In this document: piece after piece, positions 20,901 through 31,761 of the stretch | Layout: each line of letters starts with the position of its first letter | Numbering within the stretch: position 1 is the stretch's first letter | Assembly (NCBI GenBank): GCA_002102555.1 | Contig: MCFL01000005.1 | Span: forward strand, 310,001-374,000 | Length of the DNA: 64,000 nucleotides | Source: Catenaria anguillulae PL171 | Lineage: Eukaryota; Blastocladiomycota; Blastocladiomycetes; Blastocladiales; Catenariaceae | Direction: 5' to 3' | Made by a program: the position numbers and the translations under genes | Notes under the pieces: model-generated | Database searches by the model: none | Seen by the model: only the letters and a program-made list of their open reading frames with translations | Told to the model about the DNA's origin: nothing

Positions 20901-21925
20901 TCTGGATCGTCGACTGCAGTGATTGAAGTCAGGAAACGTGAGCAGAATGAAGCGGAAACGAAGTGAGCTGTGTTGAACTGCGTGCCTTGACCTCACCTGC
21001 CGCAAAGATGTTGCCGCGGGAGCGACGGAAGTTGGTGCCTGGAATGGGTGGCTGATCGAGAATTTGAGCGAATGCGACGTTACCCTGGCCGCCGAGGTTT
21101 TGGAATGCGGCCGTTGCGTTTAGAAACAGTTGGAGGGAGGCGATGCCAATTTGTTTCTTTGCTCCAGGGCCGAAAACATCGTCTGAAGGTACACAGCACA
21201 ATATGGAATGAAAAGGTCAGAATCAAGTCTGCTCAAGCGCATGCCAAATTGGAGACATACCAAGGTAAGCAAGGAATGGGGCCAATGGAAATGACTCGCC
21301 AAACTTCTCTGGAATGAAGTGGTACTTCAACCAGCACCACAGATCGAAGCGGCGGATTGCATTTTGGTACGACCGCAGAGTCCTAAAGTCAAAGAGCAAG
21401 TAGTTCGGTAAGTCAAAGCCTGGTACAATTCGCGAATAGCGGGCATGCAGACGTTGACGAGATTTCGAGCGCAATCTCCATCGTGGTGATATTGGGATTG
21501 GTCACGCTGGTACGGTGTGCTGCCGACAATCCGCTCGTGATGTCGTTGCCAGTCTTGGACCGGAACTCGCGAAAGTCTTCGGGCGAGGCATACATTGGCG
21601 GCGCGGGACCGGCACCAATCCATTCCGGGGCCTTGCCATACACCAATGGCGCGTATCCCTTGGGTTGCCGGGCAAGCATGGTGGAAGGAGGGGCAACGGC
21701 GGCCGTGGTATCGACTGAGATTTCACCATTGTCGTCGAGATTCGCATCATCGTTGGCAGCGTTGTCATCGTCGAGGGTAATGCCAGGCTCGCTTTGGTCG
21801 GCGTGTTGGGCGTCGGAAGGTCCCGAAGCAGAGTCAGAATCACGGTGCTCGGAAGCGGCAGGGGCGGGCGGTGGGCCATTGGTTGGGGTGGCCGTTTGCG
21901 ATGTGGACGCTTGAGAAGGATTCAT
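17931..21925 (-). CDS. Crypton-type tyrosine recombinase, seven exons (about 1,180 aa)
   Basis: Exons by frame and GT-AG: 21925-21459, 21382-21261, 21182-20992, 20913-20689, 20617-20407, 20337-20225, 20156-17931. The N-terminus is acidic and disordered. Exon 2 carries a SAM-like core-binding region (TLRSYQNAIRRFDLW ... FLAYL). Exon 4 has the first catalytic Arg box (GMAGCLRREEICDLK), and exon 5 the beta-strand and Lys region. Exon 7 has the HxxR box (THSLRRTCAQLM) and GRWRDNAVVLRYTM with the Tyr nucleophile. By my count about 380 residues separate the first Arg from HxxR, far more than usual, because of a Gln/Pro/Asp-rich insert. The C-terminal tail is Ala/Pro/Ser-rich with an AT-hook-like KRKRQGRPRAR. 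The intron-3 donor is ambiguous (GTGAGG against GTCAAG five bases on). It could be a mobile Crypton or a domesticated copy; I found no ends. Confidence 0.8.
18351..18413. repeat. Three perfect 21-bp tandem repeats in the recombinase gene
   Basis: GGCACCAGCAACAGCACCAG plus C, three times in a row. On the minus strand it encodes three Ala/Gly/Val heptads in the disordered tail of the recombinase. Confidence 0.9.
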
Positions 21926-22539
21926 GGCGACGGCGTGACGAAGGAACGGCGGGAGGGTGTACAAGGCGGGAGATAGTGTGTGAGTGTGATCTCTTCAGTG
22001 GATTGACGATGCGCGTTTGAATGTCAGGCTAACAGGGGATGTGATGCGGGGTGGTGGCTGCCTTTTGTCAGTGGTGCTCTGGTGCTTCCATTTGCCTTTG
22101 GAGTTTTCATTGAGAGCTATGGGGGGGAGAGGGTGACAGAATGGGGTTGCCGGCTGTCTCGCACTGTCGCACGAGTACATTTATATTATTGCAGTGCGAG
22201 ACGCGAAGAAGATGAGTTGCTGCATACGAAACCAAGCTCGCGACTTGTTCAGCCAATCATCAGTGTGTGCTTGTGGCTGCTGCAAATGAGATCGCAAATG
22301 CAAACGGAAAACAAATGACGTGTGCGCGCTCTTCTGTTTGGAAGAACACTACGGGGGAGGACTCCCCTCCGCATAGACGTTTGAGAAGATGCTCCAGGCC
22401 GAGGCTGGGAACGGATTGCTGTGAACAACGCTCCTGCTCAAGGTAAGACACGAGCGGCATGGCATGGCAGCAAGGGTGGCAGTCGTTGGCAACTGACGAA
22501 TGTGTTTTTCCTCATAAGAAATGAAGACCCCCCACCGTA
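21926..22539. other. Intergenic, upstream of the recombinase gene
   Basis: Only short, unsupported frames. The 5' side of the recombinase gene would lie here. No terminal repeats were recognised. Confidence 0.5.
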
Positions 22540-22661
22540 CTGTGACCTATAACACTAGTCCTGGCGAGCCAATTTCTACGTTGCCTGAGAACCAATCACA
22601 AAGCAACCATGGATCAACGTGTCGACCAGGAAAGCTGCTACGCGGCGAAGGACAACGTAAA

Positions 22662-22677
22662 GCCTCAATGGTTCGTA
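22662..22677. repeat. 16-bp target-site duplication, left copy
   Basis: GCCTCAATGGTTCGTA, identical to 23072-23087. Confidence 0.75.
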
Positions 22678-23071
22678 TTTTTTTTACAATCGCTACTGCA
22701 TGCATGAAGACATGAATCCAACAAGGGAAGCTCAGGGATGGAAGGAGGCACAGGCAAGCGGGTCGAGAAGGCAGGCGAGTGGCAGTAGGGGTCGAATAAT
22801 AACCGGCAGGTGAAAACAAAAGGGGGGGGGGGGAGTAGAGATGATGGAACACAACAATGACCACAAGGACACATGAGAGAAACAAGCTGAACTCAAGTAT
22901 GTAAGGGGAAAGGGGCAACTAGGGCAAGGAAGCAGGAGTGTGGGGACGCAACTTCACACGTGTGTTGGAAGGGACTGAGGGGGAACAACATCAAGCACGA
23001 CCAACACTGCACCAATCCATACGCATCAAGCACTCTTTTTTTTATGATTTTTGTTCTTGCTGTTGCTTAAG
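22678..23071 (-). mobile_element. 394-bp poly(A)-tailed retroposon (SINE or truncated LINE-like)
   Basis: Flanked by identical 16-bp direct repeats. Read on the minus strand it ends in an A run (9 T on the plus strand from 22678) directly before the second target copy, the mark of target-primed reverse transcription. Removing it rejoins the transposase relic at Thr-Ile-Glu-Ala-Leu. It is pyrimidine-rich on the minus strand with an internal C run (about 22822-22832) and has no convincing reading frame. I saw no clear tRNA-type A or B box, so its source is unknown. Confidence 0.6.
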
Positions 23072-23087
23072 GCCTCAATGGTTCGTA
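23072..23087. repeat. 16-bp target-site duplication, right copy
   Basis: GCCTCAATGGTTCGTA, identical to 22662-22677. Confidence 0.75.
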
Positions 23088-23352
23088 CCTTACCGACCTT
23101 TTGAATTGAAATGACGTTGTTGCCGCGAAAGAGGAGATCAACCATTTCGAGGACATGCTCGCGCCGGAAGCGGAAGAGATTCCAACAGTCAGCTTCGGTA
23201 AGCTCGTGGATGTCGAATGCGGTGACTCGGTGCGTTCGGTCACAATAGCGATTCCGTAGAGTGTATCCATGGTGCGCATCGGAGGCTTCAGCCTCGGCGT
23301 CGGCAATGAAGGATAGCGAGAACAGTGTCGATGAGCGTCGCGAAAATGCTCA

Positions 23353-26130
23353 GTCTAACTGAGATGAGCGTGATAAGTTGAGGGATGCGAACACATCGGA
23401 ATCACTTGAGTCAGACAGGAGCTCAAGGCAAACGGAGGCCACAGGCACAGTGTTGGCTTGAGCATGGCCACTGGCAACGTCGACGCTGCGGCTGCCGATG
23501 TTTGCGCGTGAGCAGTGTGTTGGCGTTGCGCCCTGCGTTGCAGACGGCCGAGGGGGAGAGCGGGCTGGCGATGATGAAATCAAGTTGACGACGGGAGTAG
23601 GGCGCCGGCCGCATACGGCGTGGCGCGAAGTGGGCTGCCCCGCCGTAAGAGCCAAGGAACCCTTGCCTGGCTGGGCGGGCGGGCTGCTCATTAGGCGTGC
23701 CGCCAGAATGGTTCCGTTGTGCCGCGAGCTCCCCGAACATTTGCTCAACAATGGACGGCGATCCAGGAAACCTTGTGATGGCCGCCGGCGGCGTGACGGC
23801 GGTGGCGGATACGTAAATGCCGACAGACAGTTCCGGCACAGCACAGTCTCGGGCGCAGTGATGGGTGCGGCGCGAGGAGTAAGGTCTTGCAAAATCTCCC
23901 GCGCTGCACCGTACAACTCTTGGGTCAGCGAATGTGCCGCACCAAGGATGGCTTGTTGTGCAGGCATCAAGGATGACAAGGAGGACCCACTCGGCTTTCC
24001 TTGACCCTTGCCGGAATGACGCGCAGCCGTGGCCGTAAATGGTGGCGACGAGGAGCCAGCCGATGATGACGACGAGGTCGAAAAACGGGCGGTGGTGGCG
24101 CTGGCTTATCGCCGGCCAATTTCTTGAACTGCTTCGTCAGCCAGTCATCGGCGCTGAGCGTCATGTCGGGGTCGGAGTCGTCGTCAATGTGGGCGGCGGC
24201 AGCTGAACGCTTGCGCGACTTGGTCTTGCGCTTGGGCAAAGCAAGCTGCGCTTTTTCCGATTGCCACTGCTACATGACCGCGAGAAGGCAGATAAATACA
24301 TGGCAAGTGTAAGAAATGTTGGCAAGTGAAGTGTATACTCAAAGAGAAGCACGAACCAATGCGATCTTCTTGACCCCCTTGCGTCTCGCCTCTAATCTCG
24401 CTTATTCTCTTGCTGCGCCTGCCGATTGCGCTCGCAGGCGACGACGACGCTCGGGATACTGGCGGCGAGGGATTGGCGTCGGAGCCTGAAACATGTGCGA
24501 GTTGTACATATCAAGCATGGAGTTGGCATGACATGAACTTTATCGCACCTTCATGCTCACCATCGCTGTCGGAACAGTAGGACTGATGCAACAACGCCGA
24601 ATGACCAACTTGCACATTCGCCAGTCCGAGTCGGTTGAGTGCGTCTGGTGACGATCCAGGATGGCTTGAGGAGGGCGAGCGAGGTGGCGCTTCATGCTGC
24701 TGATTGCCCATGAGCATGGTGGCCGTGGGGGCGACCGTGGTGGGTGCTTGTGAGGTTGACGGCCGTTGTTGATTGGGGAAAAACAAATGGTAATCTGTAG
24801 CGACAATCAAGGTCCGGCGTTCAGACCGACGTCCACACATGTTAACAATAGTAGGATGGAAACGTTACCATGCATGACATTCTTTTTGCCGACAAATGGC
24901 AAGTTTTCAAGGCAGTTCGAAATCAAAGCGACGTCTGCGCGGCTCAAGCGGAGGCCATGCGTTTTGAATTCATGGCAACATGACGTCAACTGTGCGATTG
25001 GGCCTGGCGATTGGTGTTACGCAATCTGTGCGTAGACAATAAATGCGCGATGAGTGTGCAGGAATCCAAGGAACCAATGGAGCAGGCAATGCAAGACAAT
25101 GAACGCTACGTACGGATGTCTGCAAACTGCTTGCCAAACGTCACCGTGTACAATTTACGCGCCCATTCTCGTCCAACGGTCTTCAGAACGTCATGCCTGG
25201 CGTCCTTACGAAACTCAAACCAAAACTTGGCAGCTGGGTACCGGAATCCCATCGCAATTGCTGCCCGGGACATGTTCGGTGGTGGATTGCGGATTGCTGT
25301 CGTGGTCATCAGAGCCATGATATCCTCCGTCGATTCAGATGAAGGAGCAGTCGCGGCTGTTGCATTCTTGCTGCCCGTCGAGGTAGATGCGGCGGACATC
25401 GCTTGGAGACTTTGATGGGTCCGGTCGAGGTGGATGCAAAATCGGTCGAGTCGGACCTGCCGTTGCAAGCGCAGGCACAGGAGCCGGGGTAGACACAGGG
25501 GCGGCAGATGACGTCGAAGCCGGTGTGCCGAGGGTACTACGGTAAATCGGCGGCTCATAATCTGGGTTGCCGCGACGCAGGGCCGCTATGCGAGCACCAG
25601 TTAGACGGCCCTCGTCCTTCTCGTCATCCGTGGGTTGTCGCCCGCGCATCCGGTTGACATACACTCGCGGCAACAGATCGCGGATAGCGCTGGTAGCATC
25701 TGCCCTGAGGTGACTGACGGGAAAGATTTGTGTGAGAGCGTCCTTGATGTCGGGGTGACTAGGCTTGCGCAATCAAGATGGGGATTTGTGTGGATGGTGG
25801 ATTTGAATGGTGGTAACGCTTCCGGACATGCGGTACAACTGGTCGACATAGCTCTGGAGGGCATCAATACGTTGGTCGATCCAGGTTTGCTCGGTCGGGT
25901 CGCGATGGGTCTTGTAGAATCGAAGCAATCCCTCTTGGAAGTTGGGGCATCGGTTGCCGTTGAGCCGTCTTGGTGGGCTGTTGTCCGTTGGGCAGGAACC
26001 GAGCCAGCGGGGGTGCCAGCGATAGGGGCTGAGCTGCGGTGCTCCGCTGGCGGGTCGATATGCCGAGATTGGGACGTGGGCGGCGCGAGCAGCGGCGGCC
26101 GGCGGGGCGACGTTGAAGTTGGATGAGTCG
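23353..26130 (-). CDS. Unrecognised multi-exon gene upstream of the transposase relic
   Basis: Protein-like segments follow one another on the minus strand. They are about 26120-25846 (GLLRFYKTHRDPTEQTWIDQ), 25761-25440 (HPDIKDALTQIFPVSHLRAD, then VNRMRGRQPTDDEKDEGRL), 25410-25110 (SRAAIAMGFRYPAAKFWFEF ... VGREWARKL), 24989-24870 (FKTHGLRLSRADVALISNCL), 24840-24545 (Ser/Pro-rich, then HQSYCSDSDGEHEG), 24239-24085 (MPKRKTKSRKRSAAAA, then SADDWLTKQFKKLAG) and 23979-23353 (AQQAILGAAHSLTQELYGAA). An intron of about 84 bp (GTACCGCAT ... CCTAG) joins the first two. It has basic, nuclear-localisation-like stretches and no domain I know. It ends a few bases before the transposase relic on the same strand, so it could be the partner ORF of that element or a host gene. 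Confidence 0.4.
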
Positions 26131-26960
26131 CGCGCACGCTGCCTGGTGACCCGAGATGCTGGGCGCCGGACGACGCAGCCGAGTCAATGCTTAATGCTGT
26201 GCATGTGCATGTGCGTGTGCATGAAACCTGATGGGGAGGGGCCCAAGGACATCGACGGCAATGTCGAAGTGAAGGATCGTTGAAACAGGGCGAGGAGCGG
26301 CACCCGGTGGGTTCGATGAAGGGCGCTTTAACCTCACGGTAACCGCTCACGTGATGACCGCCACGCGTGCCAAAGCAGGCGTTCCAACTTTCCTCACTTC
26401 GCGAGGCCCACACATGATGACGACCATCAGAATGCAGCCTTGGCTTGATGGGTGTGACGAGTATAAGTAAAGTCCAAGGATCCACCCATCACCCTTCCTC
26501 TTGCTTGCTAACTTTAACAAACACTTATTTATCAGCTCAGCACTAAAAGCACCTCTCTCGACATGACTCTCGCGAGTTGTGAATGAAGGAATCGGGTCGT
26601 CTCGCTCGAGCGCGAACGATGTTCAAAAACATGCGGACAGATTGGGTGCGGCGTCGCAATAGCCATCAATACGGCAGCGTGAGCGGGGCCGCAATTCTGC
26701 CGGAACATTTTCAACTCTCCGATTTGACGAGCATTCTACCATCGATCCCTACTCGGTGAATGGAATATGTGTGTGGATCTCGAATGTCGCGCATCCATGC
26801 ACTCTTGCTGCTTTCGCTCTTTCTCACTCGCCTTCTATCAAACATGAGTCATGTCGTATCTCAATCCTGCACCGGTCATTTCTATAGTCCGAGGTTCGGA
26901 GCTCCCATGCTTTGTTTCCCATCCATCTTTCTCAGCTTCAGGACATAGCTGACGTAAACT
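26131..26960. other. Intergenic; 5' region of the pseudouridine synthase gene
   Basis: No supported gene. A first exon or exons of the following gene must lie in or near this stretch, possibly near the ATG at 26844 (MSHVVSQS), but I could not connect it. Confidence 0.4.
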
Positions 26961-26964
26961 GGTT

Positions 26965-28345
26965 CCCAAGATGCGTCTGGTGCCGCACTTAGGAGGCTCA
27001 GCCCTTACCTGTACTCGTTCAACACTCCCGTCAAAGCCCGATGGATGAATCGAACGGTCCTCGACGTGGTAACTTCCGAGTTCTCGAGACTGGGTAACCA
27101 TAATGTCGTTGTGCGTTTGCGTTTCCCCATCTTCATTGCCATGCATGTAAATACCATGGAGCTTAATAACGCTTTCAACTTCCAGACTCGAATGATTCGC
27201 GAAGGCCATGTCCGAGTTTCGTCCAAATTCGTTGCCCCTGATTACAAGCTGCGCGGACATGACCGGTTACAAACAACTGTGGTTCGGCACGATCCAGATA
27301 TTCTTGCGGACCCAATTGCTGTTGTTTACGAGTCGAACGAGGTGGTGGCGGTGGACAAGCCGCCAAGTATTCCGGTGCGTTGGTGTGCTGCGCAGACAGT
27401 GTGGATCGTACTCGTTCTGACGCCCCAACAACAGATTCACGCCAATGCTCGATACGTTCACAATACGCTCGTGAGTATCCTTGCTGAGCAGAACCCAGCC
27501 GAGTATTCTCAACTCCGAGGTCCGTTCAGTTGATGGATGCTGTCCCGCCGGCTGCGACCCATTCCCACATCTTCACTGTTTGGAGTCGTTGCAGTCATCC
27601 ACCGCCTCGACGCCATGACACAAGGCCTCGTCATTCTCGCAAAGACGTCCTCGTCGGCCGCCTCTCTGTGCGCTGCGCTCCGTGAAGGCAATGCACAAAA
27701 GATGTATTTCGCACGAGTGGTTGGCCATCTCGCGCAGTACGGGCCGCCTCCGTACTCACCAACATGCACATGGAATCCATCTCACAACTCTGCCGTGTAC
27801 ATTTTTTAACTCAGGGACGAGATTCACGTCACCGACTCGCTCGACCACACGCTTCCCTCTCGCCAGCACAAGCCCACCCAGGAGGCAGCCACACTTGTCC
27901 GGACGCTGTGGCGCGGCCACTTGGGCAACGGCAAGTATCCCGTGTCGCTTGTCCAATGTACGCGCGCCTATCATTGGCACCCGCCGGTTCCCTTGACACA
28001 TTGCTCACCCGCCAAAAATCACTAGGCTACCCACAAACCGGTCGCATGCACCAGCTGCGCCGCCACCTGGGCCTGCTTGGCCATCCAATCATCAACGACC
28101 CGCTGTACAATGCGGCCAATGTCCAGGCATACTTGCCGTATTCGCGCGTTGCCCGGGGGTCGATTGGTGTGGCGAGCATGTGGCCTCCGTTTGCAGATAT
28201 GGATATCAAGGAACCCGAGGCAGCGGCCAGCGAACGTATCATGGGCATTGACTTGTGTGCGGCGCAGTATGAGTTTCCAACGATGGGATGGAAGGTGGAG
28301 GTGGCGAGACCCGCTTGGGTCGTGAATCCGGAGGGAGGTGTGTGA
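26965..28345 (+). CDS. PUS9: RNA pseudouridine synthase, RluA/RIB2-PUS9 type
   Basis: Isomerises uridine to pseudouridine in RNA; RIB2/PUS9 relatives modify U32 of tRNAs. Exons: from about 26965 to 27110, 27186-27374, 27435-27519, 27595-27736, 27815-27957, 28026-28345, with introns of 60-78 bp. Seen in order: SPYLYSFNTPVKARWMNRTV (N-terminal region shared with RIB2/PUS9), an S4-like segment (IREGHVRV), VVYESNEVVAVDKPPSIP, the catalytic VIHRLDAMTQGLVILAKT with its Asp, KMYFARVVG, and PQTGRMHQLRRHLGLLGHPI followed by NDPLY. Each exon joint restores the family consensus, so the splice model is good apart from the 5' end. No deaminase domain is visible, so PUS9-like is more likely than RIB2. Convergent with the PPAT gene, 118 bp away. 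Confidence 0.85.
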
Positions 28346-28463
28346 TGAGAGGGTTTGGCAGAAGGCAGCGGTATACATTGGGATCTGTACATGGAGTTTA
28401 TGCAGCACAACCTGACAAAGGCTCGTTCGCGCATGGCGCGGCTCTGGATTTGGGTGAGCTTTG

Positions 28464-29464
28464 CTATGCACCGCCATTGCCATCGCGCTGATGGAACCAA
28501 GCCCGGATTGCCGTTGAACTCAACTTGCTCGTAATGTCCACCTCTTCGGCAGATGTGGACGAGATGACGTGAATGAGTTCGATGGCAATGGGACCAAGGC
28601 CATGCTTTGCGCGCTCGTCATTGACTGTGAATGGACATGTGAGTCCTTGTGCGACGTGTAGGTGAGCATGTGAAGACGAACCCTTGCTACTGTTTGCCTC
28701 CGTCTCAACTGTGGCAACAAGTACATCCAAATCCTTTTCGGTCGCCGCCGGCCCAAATGCATCCAAGAGTGGCTCCACGAGTACCTCGCGCCCAGGCGCA
28801 AACATGTTCAAAAACTGCGTCACTTGGGCCTGACGCACGGCATAGGGCTCGACCTGCGATGCATACTTTTTGTTGACGAGCAGTTTGTCATCGACGACGC
28901 CCACAATGATGTTGCCCATGCCCGCAAGCGCGGTACATGACAAGAGCAGTTTGTGGCCCGGATGCAGGTGGTCAAATGTGCCGCCCACGGCGACGGTCGA
29001 GTAGGGCGGCGATGGGTAGAATGGGGCAGGGAAAGTTCTTCAATCTTGTTGCGTGGGACTTGCATTGAGGTCGAGCCGTCGCCGTGATCCAGGGTCCAAA
29101 TGTCGCCGTCGGCAATGCCAAGGGACTGGAGCGCGAGCAGCTCGCGCACGGGGATCGAGTATCCTGCGAGGTACACGTCGTGTTTCCAGTCAAAGCGGTT
29201 GTGTGCGACGGACGCGGACGTGAGGTGGACATAGGTGGACGCGAGGAGCTGCGCAAGAGATTGGCGCGAGGAGAGCGAGGAGGCGGGCGGCGAGAGGTAG
29301 ACGATGAGGTGCAGCGGTTGCATGGAAGATGAGGGGCATGTTGAGGCGATGGCGGCTGAGAGGAGCCGAGGGAGTGCGTCGAGCGGGGCGGTGGAGGGAA
29401 ACAACAGGAGTAGCGGGCGATAATGTGCGGAAGTGAAGGCCGGGTTGCCGTGGTGTGGAGTCAT
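28464..29464 (-). CDS. CAB4: Phosphopantetheine adenylyltransferase (coenzyme A synthesis)
   Basis: Transfers AMP from ATP to 4'-phosphopantetheine, the penultimate step of CoA synthesis. The C-terminal half carries the nucleotidyltransferase signature VAVGGTFDHLHPGHKLLL (T/HxGH type), then VGVVDDKLLVNKK, PLLDAFGPAA, VNDERAKHGLGPI and KLSSTAIRAW, the order found in eukaryotic Cab4/COASY PPAT domains. The N-terminal half (MTPHHGNPAFTSAHYRPLLL ... IWTLDHGDGSTSMQVPRNK) is in another frame. The frames meet near 29020-29050 with no plausible intron, and one base would join them (FYPSPPYSTVAVGG follows). Either an assembly indel or a real lesion. The dephospho-CoA kinase domain of animal COASY is absent, as in fungi. 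It is divergent from the TPR gene, 331 bp away. Confidence 0.85.
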
Positions 29465-29795
29465 GGCTGTAGCATCAGTTGCGATCTCACGCTGTAGTAG
29501 AGCCGTGCCGGTGGCGGTTGCGCAGAGTCAAGTGTCCACTGGCAAGGAAAGTATTGCAATTGCACAGGTAGATGAGGTGTTGATGAAATTGACTTTGCCC
29601 GTGCAGTCATCATCATTTGGTCCTCCGATCAACGAGCAACTGGCAACGCAGGCATCGCGCCTCTGATCATGACGTGGTTACCTCAGCATTTTGCCTGTGC
29701 GACTGTGCAGGTGGACACTGAATCCTGAATCAAGAATGAGAACCCAACATACAGACCATACAGACCACGCCTGAAGCATTCAAAAGTGAGCAGCC

Positions 29796-31622
29796 ATGGA
29801 TTCGAGTTCCGCCGACAATCCCACCTCCACGTCACCATCTGCACCGGACGCTCTCAGCGCGTCACATGCACAAAGCAATGGGAATGGGAATGGGAATGGG
29901 AATGGCCGAACATCTCCACAACATGTCGTGCAATTGTCTGTCGACGGAAATGGCTACACTGACGCGCACTCGCATGACGTCCCAAGCAATCCGAGTCCAC
30001 GCCAATCCTCGCCTGTCTCAAACAAGTCCCCAAAGCACAACACCGCCAACAGACGCCAGTCAAGTACTCGCTCCCCCACAAGCCCCTCTGGCAAATCGAC
30101 CAGGTCTGCAGCATCAAGGACGCCAAAGTCATTCAAGTCCGCCTCTGCCGCCAATTCCGTTAATCCTGCCAGCGGCCCCCTCGCCCACACCTTGTGCACG
30201 CGCCTCTTGACGGATGGCCACGTTGCTGCATTTTCCCAAGCATTCACGTTGCTCGGGCTGGGACAGCCCAACTTGCCCAACACGGATCAGTCCGGTTCTT
30301 CGTCGACAGAATCAACCACTAGCCTCAACGCAACGGCTCCATCTGCCGCTTTCACGTCCACACAGCACCGCATCAACCAATCGCGCCTCGCCTCGTCCCC
30401 CGCACACGTCCAACGCCTGTGCACGCTGCTCACAGCTGTCGAAGATGCTCGCGCACGCTTGCCACCGTCGGCACCCTTTGCCTCGTCGCCCGCACTCTGG
30501 CACGCGACGCGTGCCTTGGCCGTGTTTCTGACCGATGTCTTGCCCGACGCGGCCGTCGAGTACGCAAAGCAGGCACTGCAGGTTGCGCAAAAGCTGACGG
30601 ATCCGCCAACACCTGTGGTGCCTGTGACGCCGTCGACCGCAAACAAGCCGGCGGTGGCGGCGCCAGCAATGTCGGAAGAGGAGGCAAAGCAAGCAGTTGT
30701 CGATGCACATGTGCTCGTCGGAAACGCGTGTGCGCAGCTTGGCATGTGGCCTGCAGCTATGGTCGAGTACCGGCTGGCATTGTCTGTTCCAGAGGCAGTC
30801 GAACGCTTGGTTTATTCTGCAATGCAATATGCCGTGACTGTACGCTATTTCAAATGAACCATAGCATCTCCCATGATAACCACTAACACGTGTTCCTTCA
30901 AACAAACTGCAGGAAGAACACTCACCCACAACGCTCCCCAACGCCATCCGCATTTACAAGGACACGCTGCTGTGCATCCCGCCGTTACACCCGCGTGCAT
31001 CCACGCTCGAAATGAAACTCCGGCGCCGGCTCGGACTCGCATACATGCTGCAGGGCGACCTGACGGCCGCCGAAGTGCAACTGACCCAATTTCTCACGTG
31101 GACCCAGTCGCATCCACGGCCCAACTTGGCAGCGTCATCGGCCGATTGGCCAGACGATCCAGTGGGCAGCGTGTCACTTGCGCTGGCAGAGTGCCGCGAG
31201 TTGGCCGGCGATTTGGAGGGCGCAGTCATAGTGCTGAATGAGTACATGAATATGAGCGCAAGTGGGACGGGTGGCGGGCCGGTCAGGGAAAAAGTCGCCG
31301 TGGTGTTGGGCAACTTGTTGAACCGTTTGAACCGTGGCGGGGCAGTGGCTGGGCTGCTCAAGGATTGCAAGGGCGATAAGGCGGCGTGTCAGTTGGGGAT
31401 TGCGAGGGGATTGGACTTATTTGATGAGTTTATGAGTGCGTTCCTGTCGTTCTTGGTGAGGGGGTTATGCAGAGTGAAGCTAATCTCGTGGAGTTTTGTG
31501 CATGTATAGAGTCCGTCAACAAGTCGCCGCAGGACATGTTTCGGTTCATGGACGAGGTGAGGGACAAGTATGCCGTTGGAAATCCGCCACCAAACGCATC
31601 ATCGGCAACAGCGGCCGTTTAG
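29796..31622 (+). CDS. TPR-repeat protein, possibly TRAPPC12-like (565 aa)
   Basis: Three exons in perfect phase: 29796-30839, 30913-31455, 31512-31622 (introns 73 and 56 bp). The first ~120 residues are disordered, with a (Gly-Asn)5 run encoded by a GGGAAT microsatellite near 29880 and many Ser/Pro/Lys. The rest is helical with tetratricopeptide-like segments. Examples are ALWHATRALAVFLTDVLPDA with AVEYAKQALQVAQKL, VGNACAQLGMWPAAMVEYRL, LGLAYMLQGDLTAAEVQLTQ and ALAECRELAGDLEGAVIVLN. The C-terminal arrangement recalls TRAPPC12, a trafficking-complex subunit, but the match is weak by eye. It may equally be an unrelated TPR scaffold. Confidence 0.7.
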
Positions 31623-31761
31623 TTTACGTGTTGAATCAGTCTTGAATCGTGTTGGCTCACAATTTGTTTTTTTCACTTTTTGAAGAATGTAAGTGGATTT
31701 GGCAACCAAGACAGTTGTATGAACCCAACGTTTTCATGGGCACAGATTCCAACATTCTTAA

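Larger units (their letters stand above)
22540..23345 (-). pseudogene. PIF/Harbinger-like DDE transposase relic, interrupted by an insertion
   Basis: The minus strand from 23345 reads GYTLRNRYCDRTHRVTAFDI, then ELTEADCWNLFRFRREHVLE, then KVGKVRTIEAL. This looks like the N-terminal part of Harbinger/HARBI1-type (DDE_Tnp_4) transposases, whose consensus has a 'fRf.re....l' segment followed by 'T.eEaL...LrRL..P.R'. The frame breaks off at the 394-bp insertion (22678-23071). Beyond it, from 22677, the sequence resumes with RTIEAL and continues SSFPGRHVDPW ... WFSGNVEI, as expected for the next part of the domain, but frame-shifted. The DDE catalytic core is missing, so this is a dead fragment. 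Confidence 0.5.

Noticed and set aside
17931-21925. Recombinase as captain of a Starship giant element
   Set aside because: I saw no cargo block or DUF3435-like layout, and Starships are known mainly from Pezizomycotina. Not excluded without a profile search.
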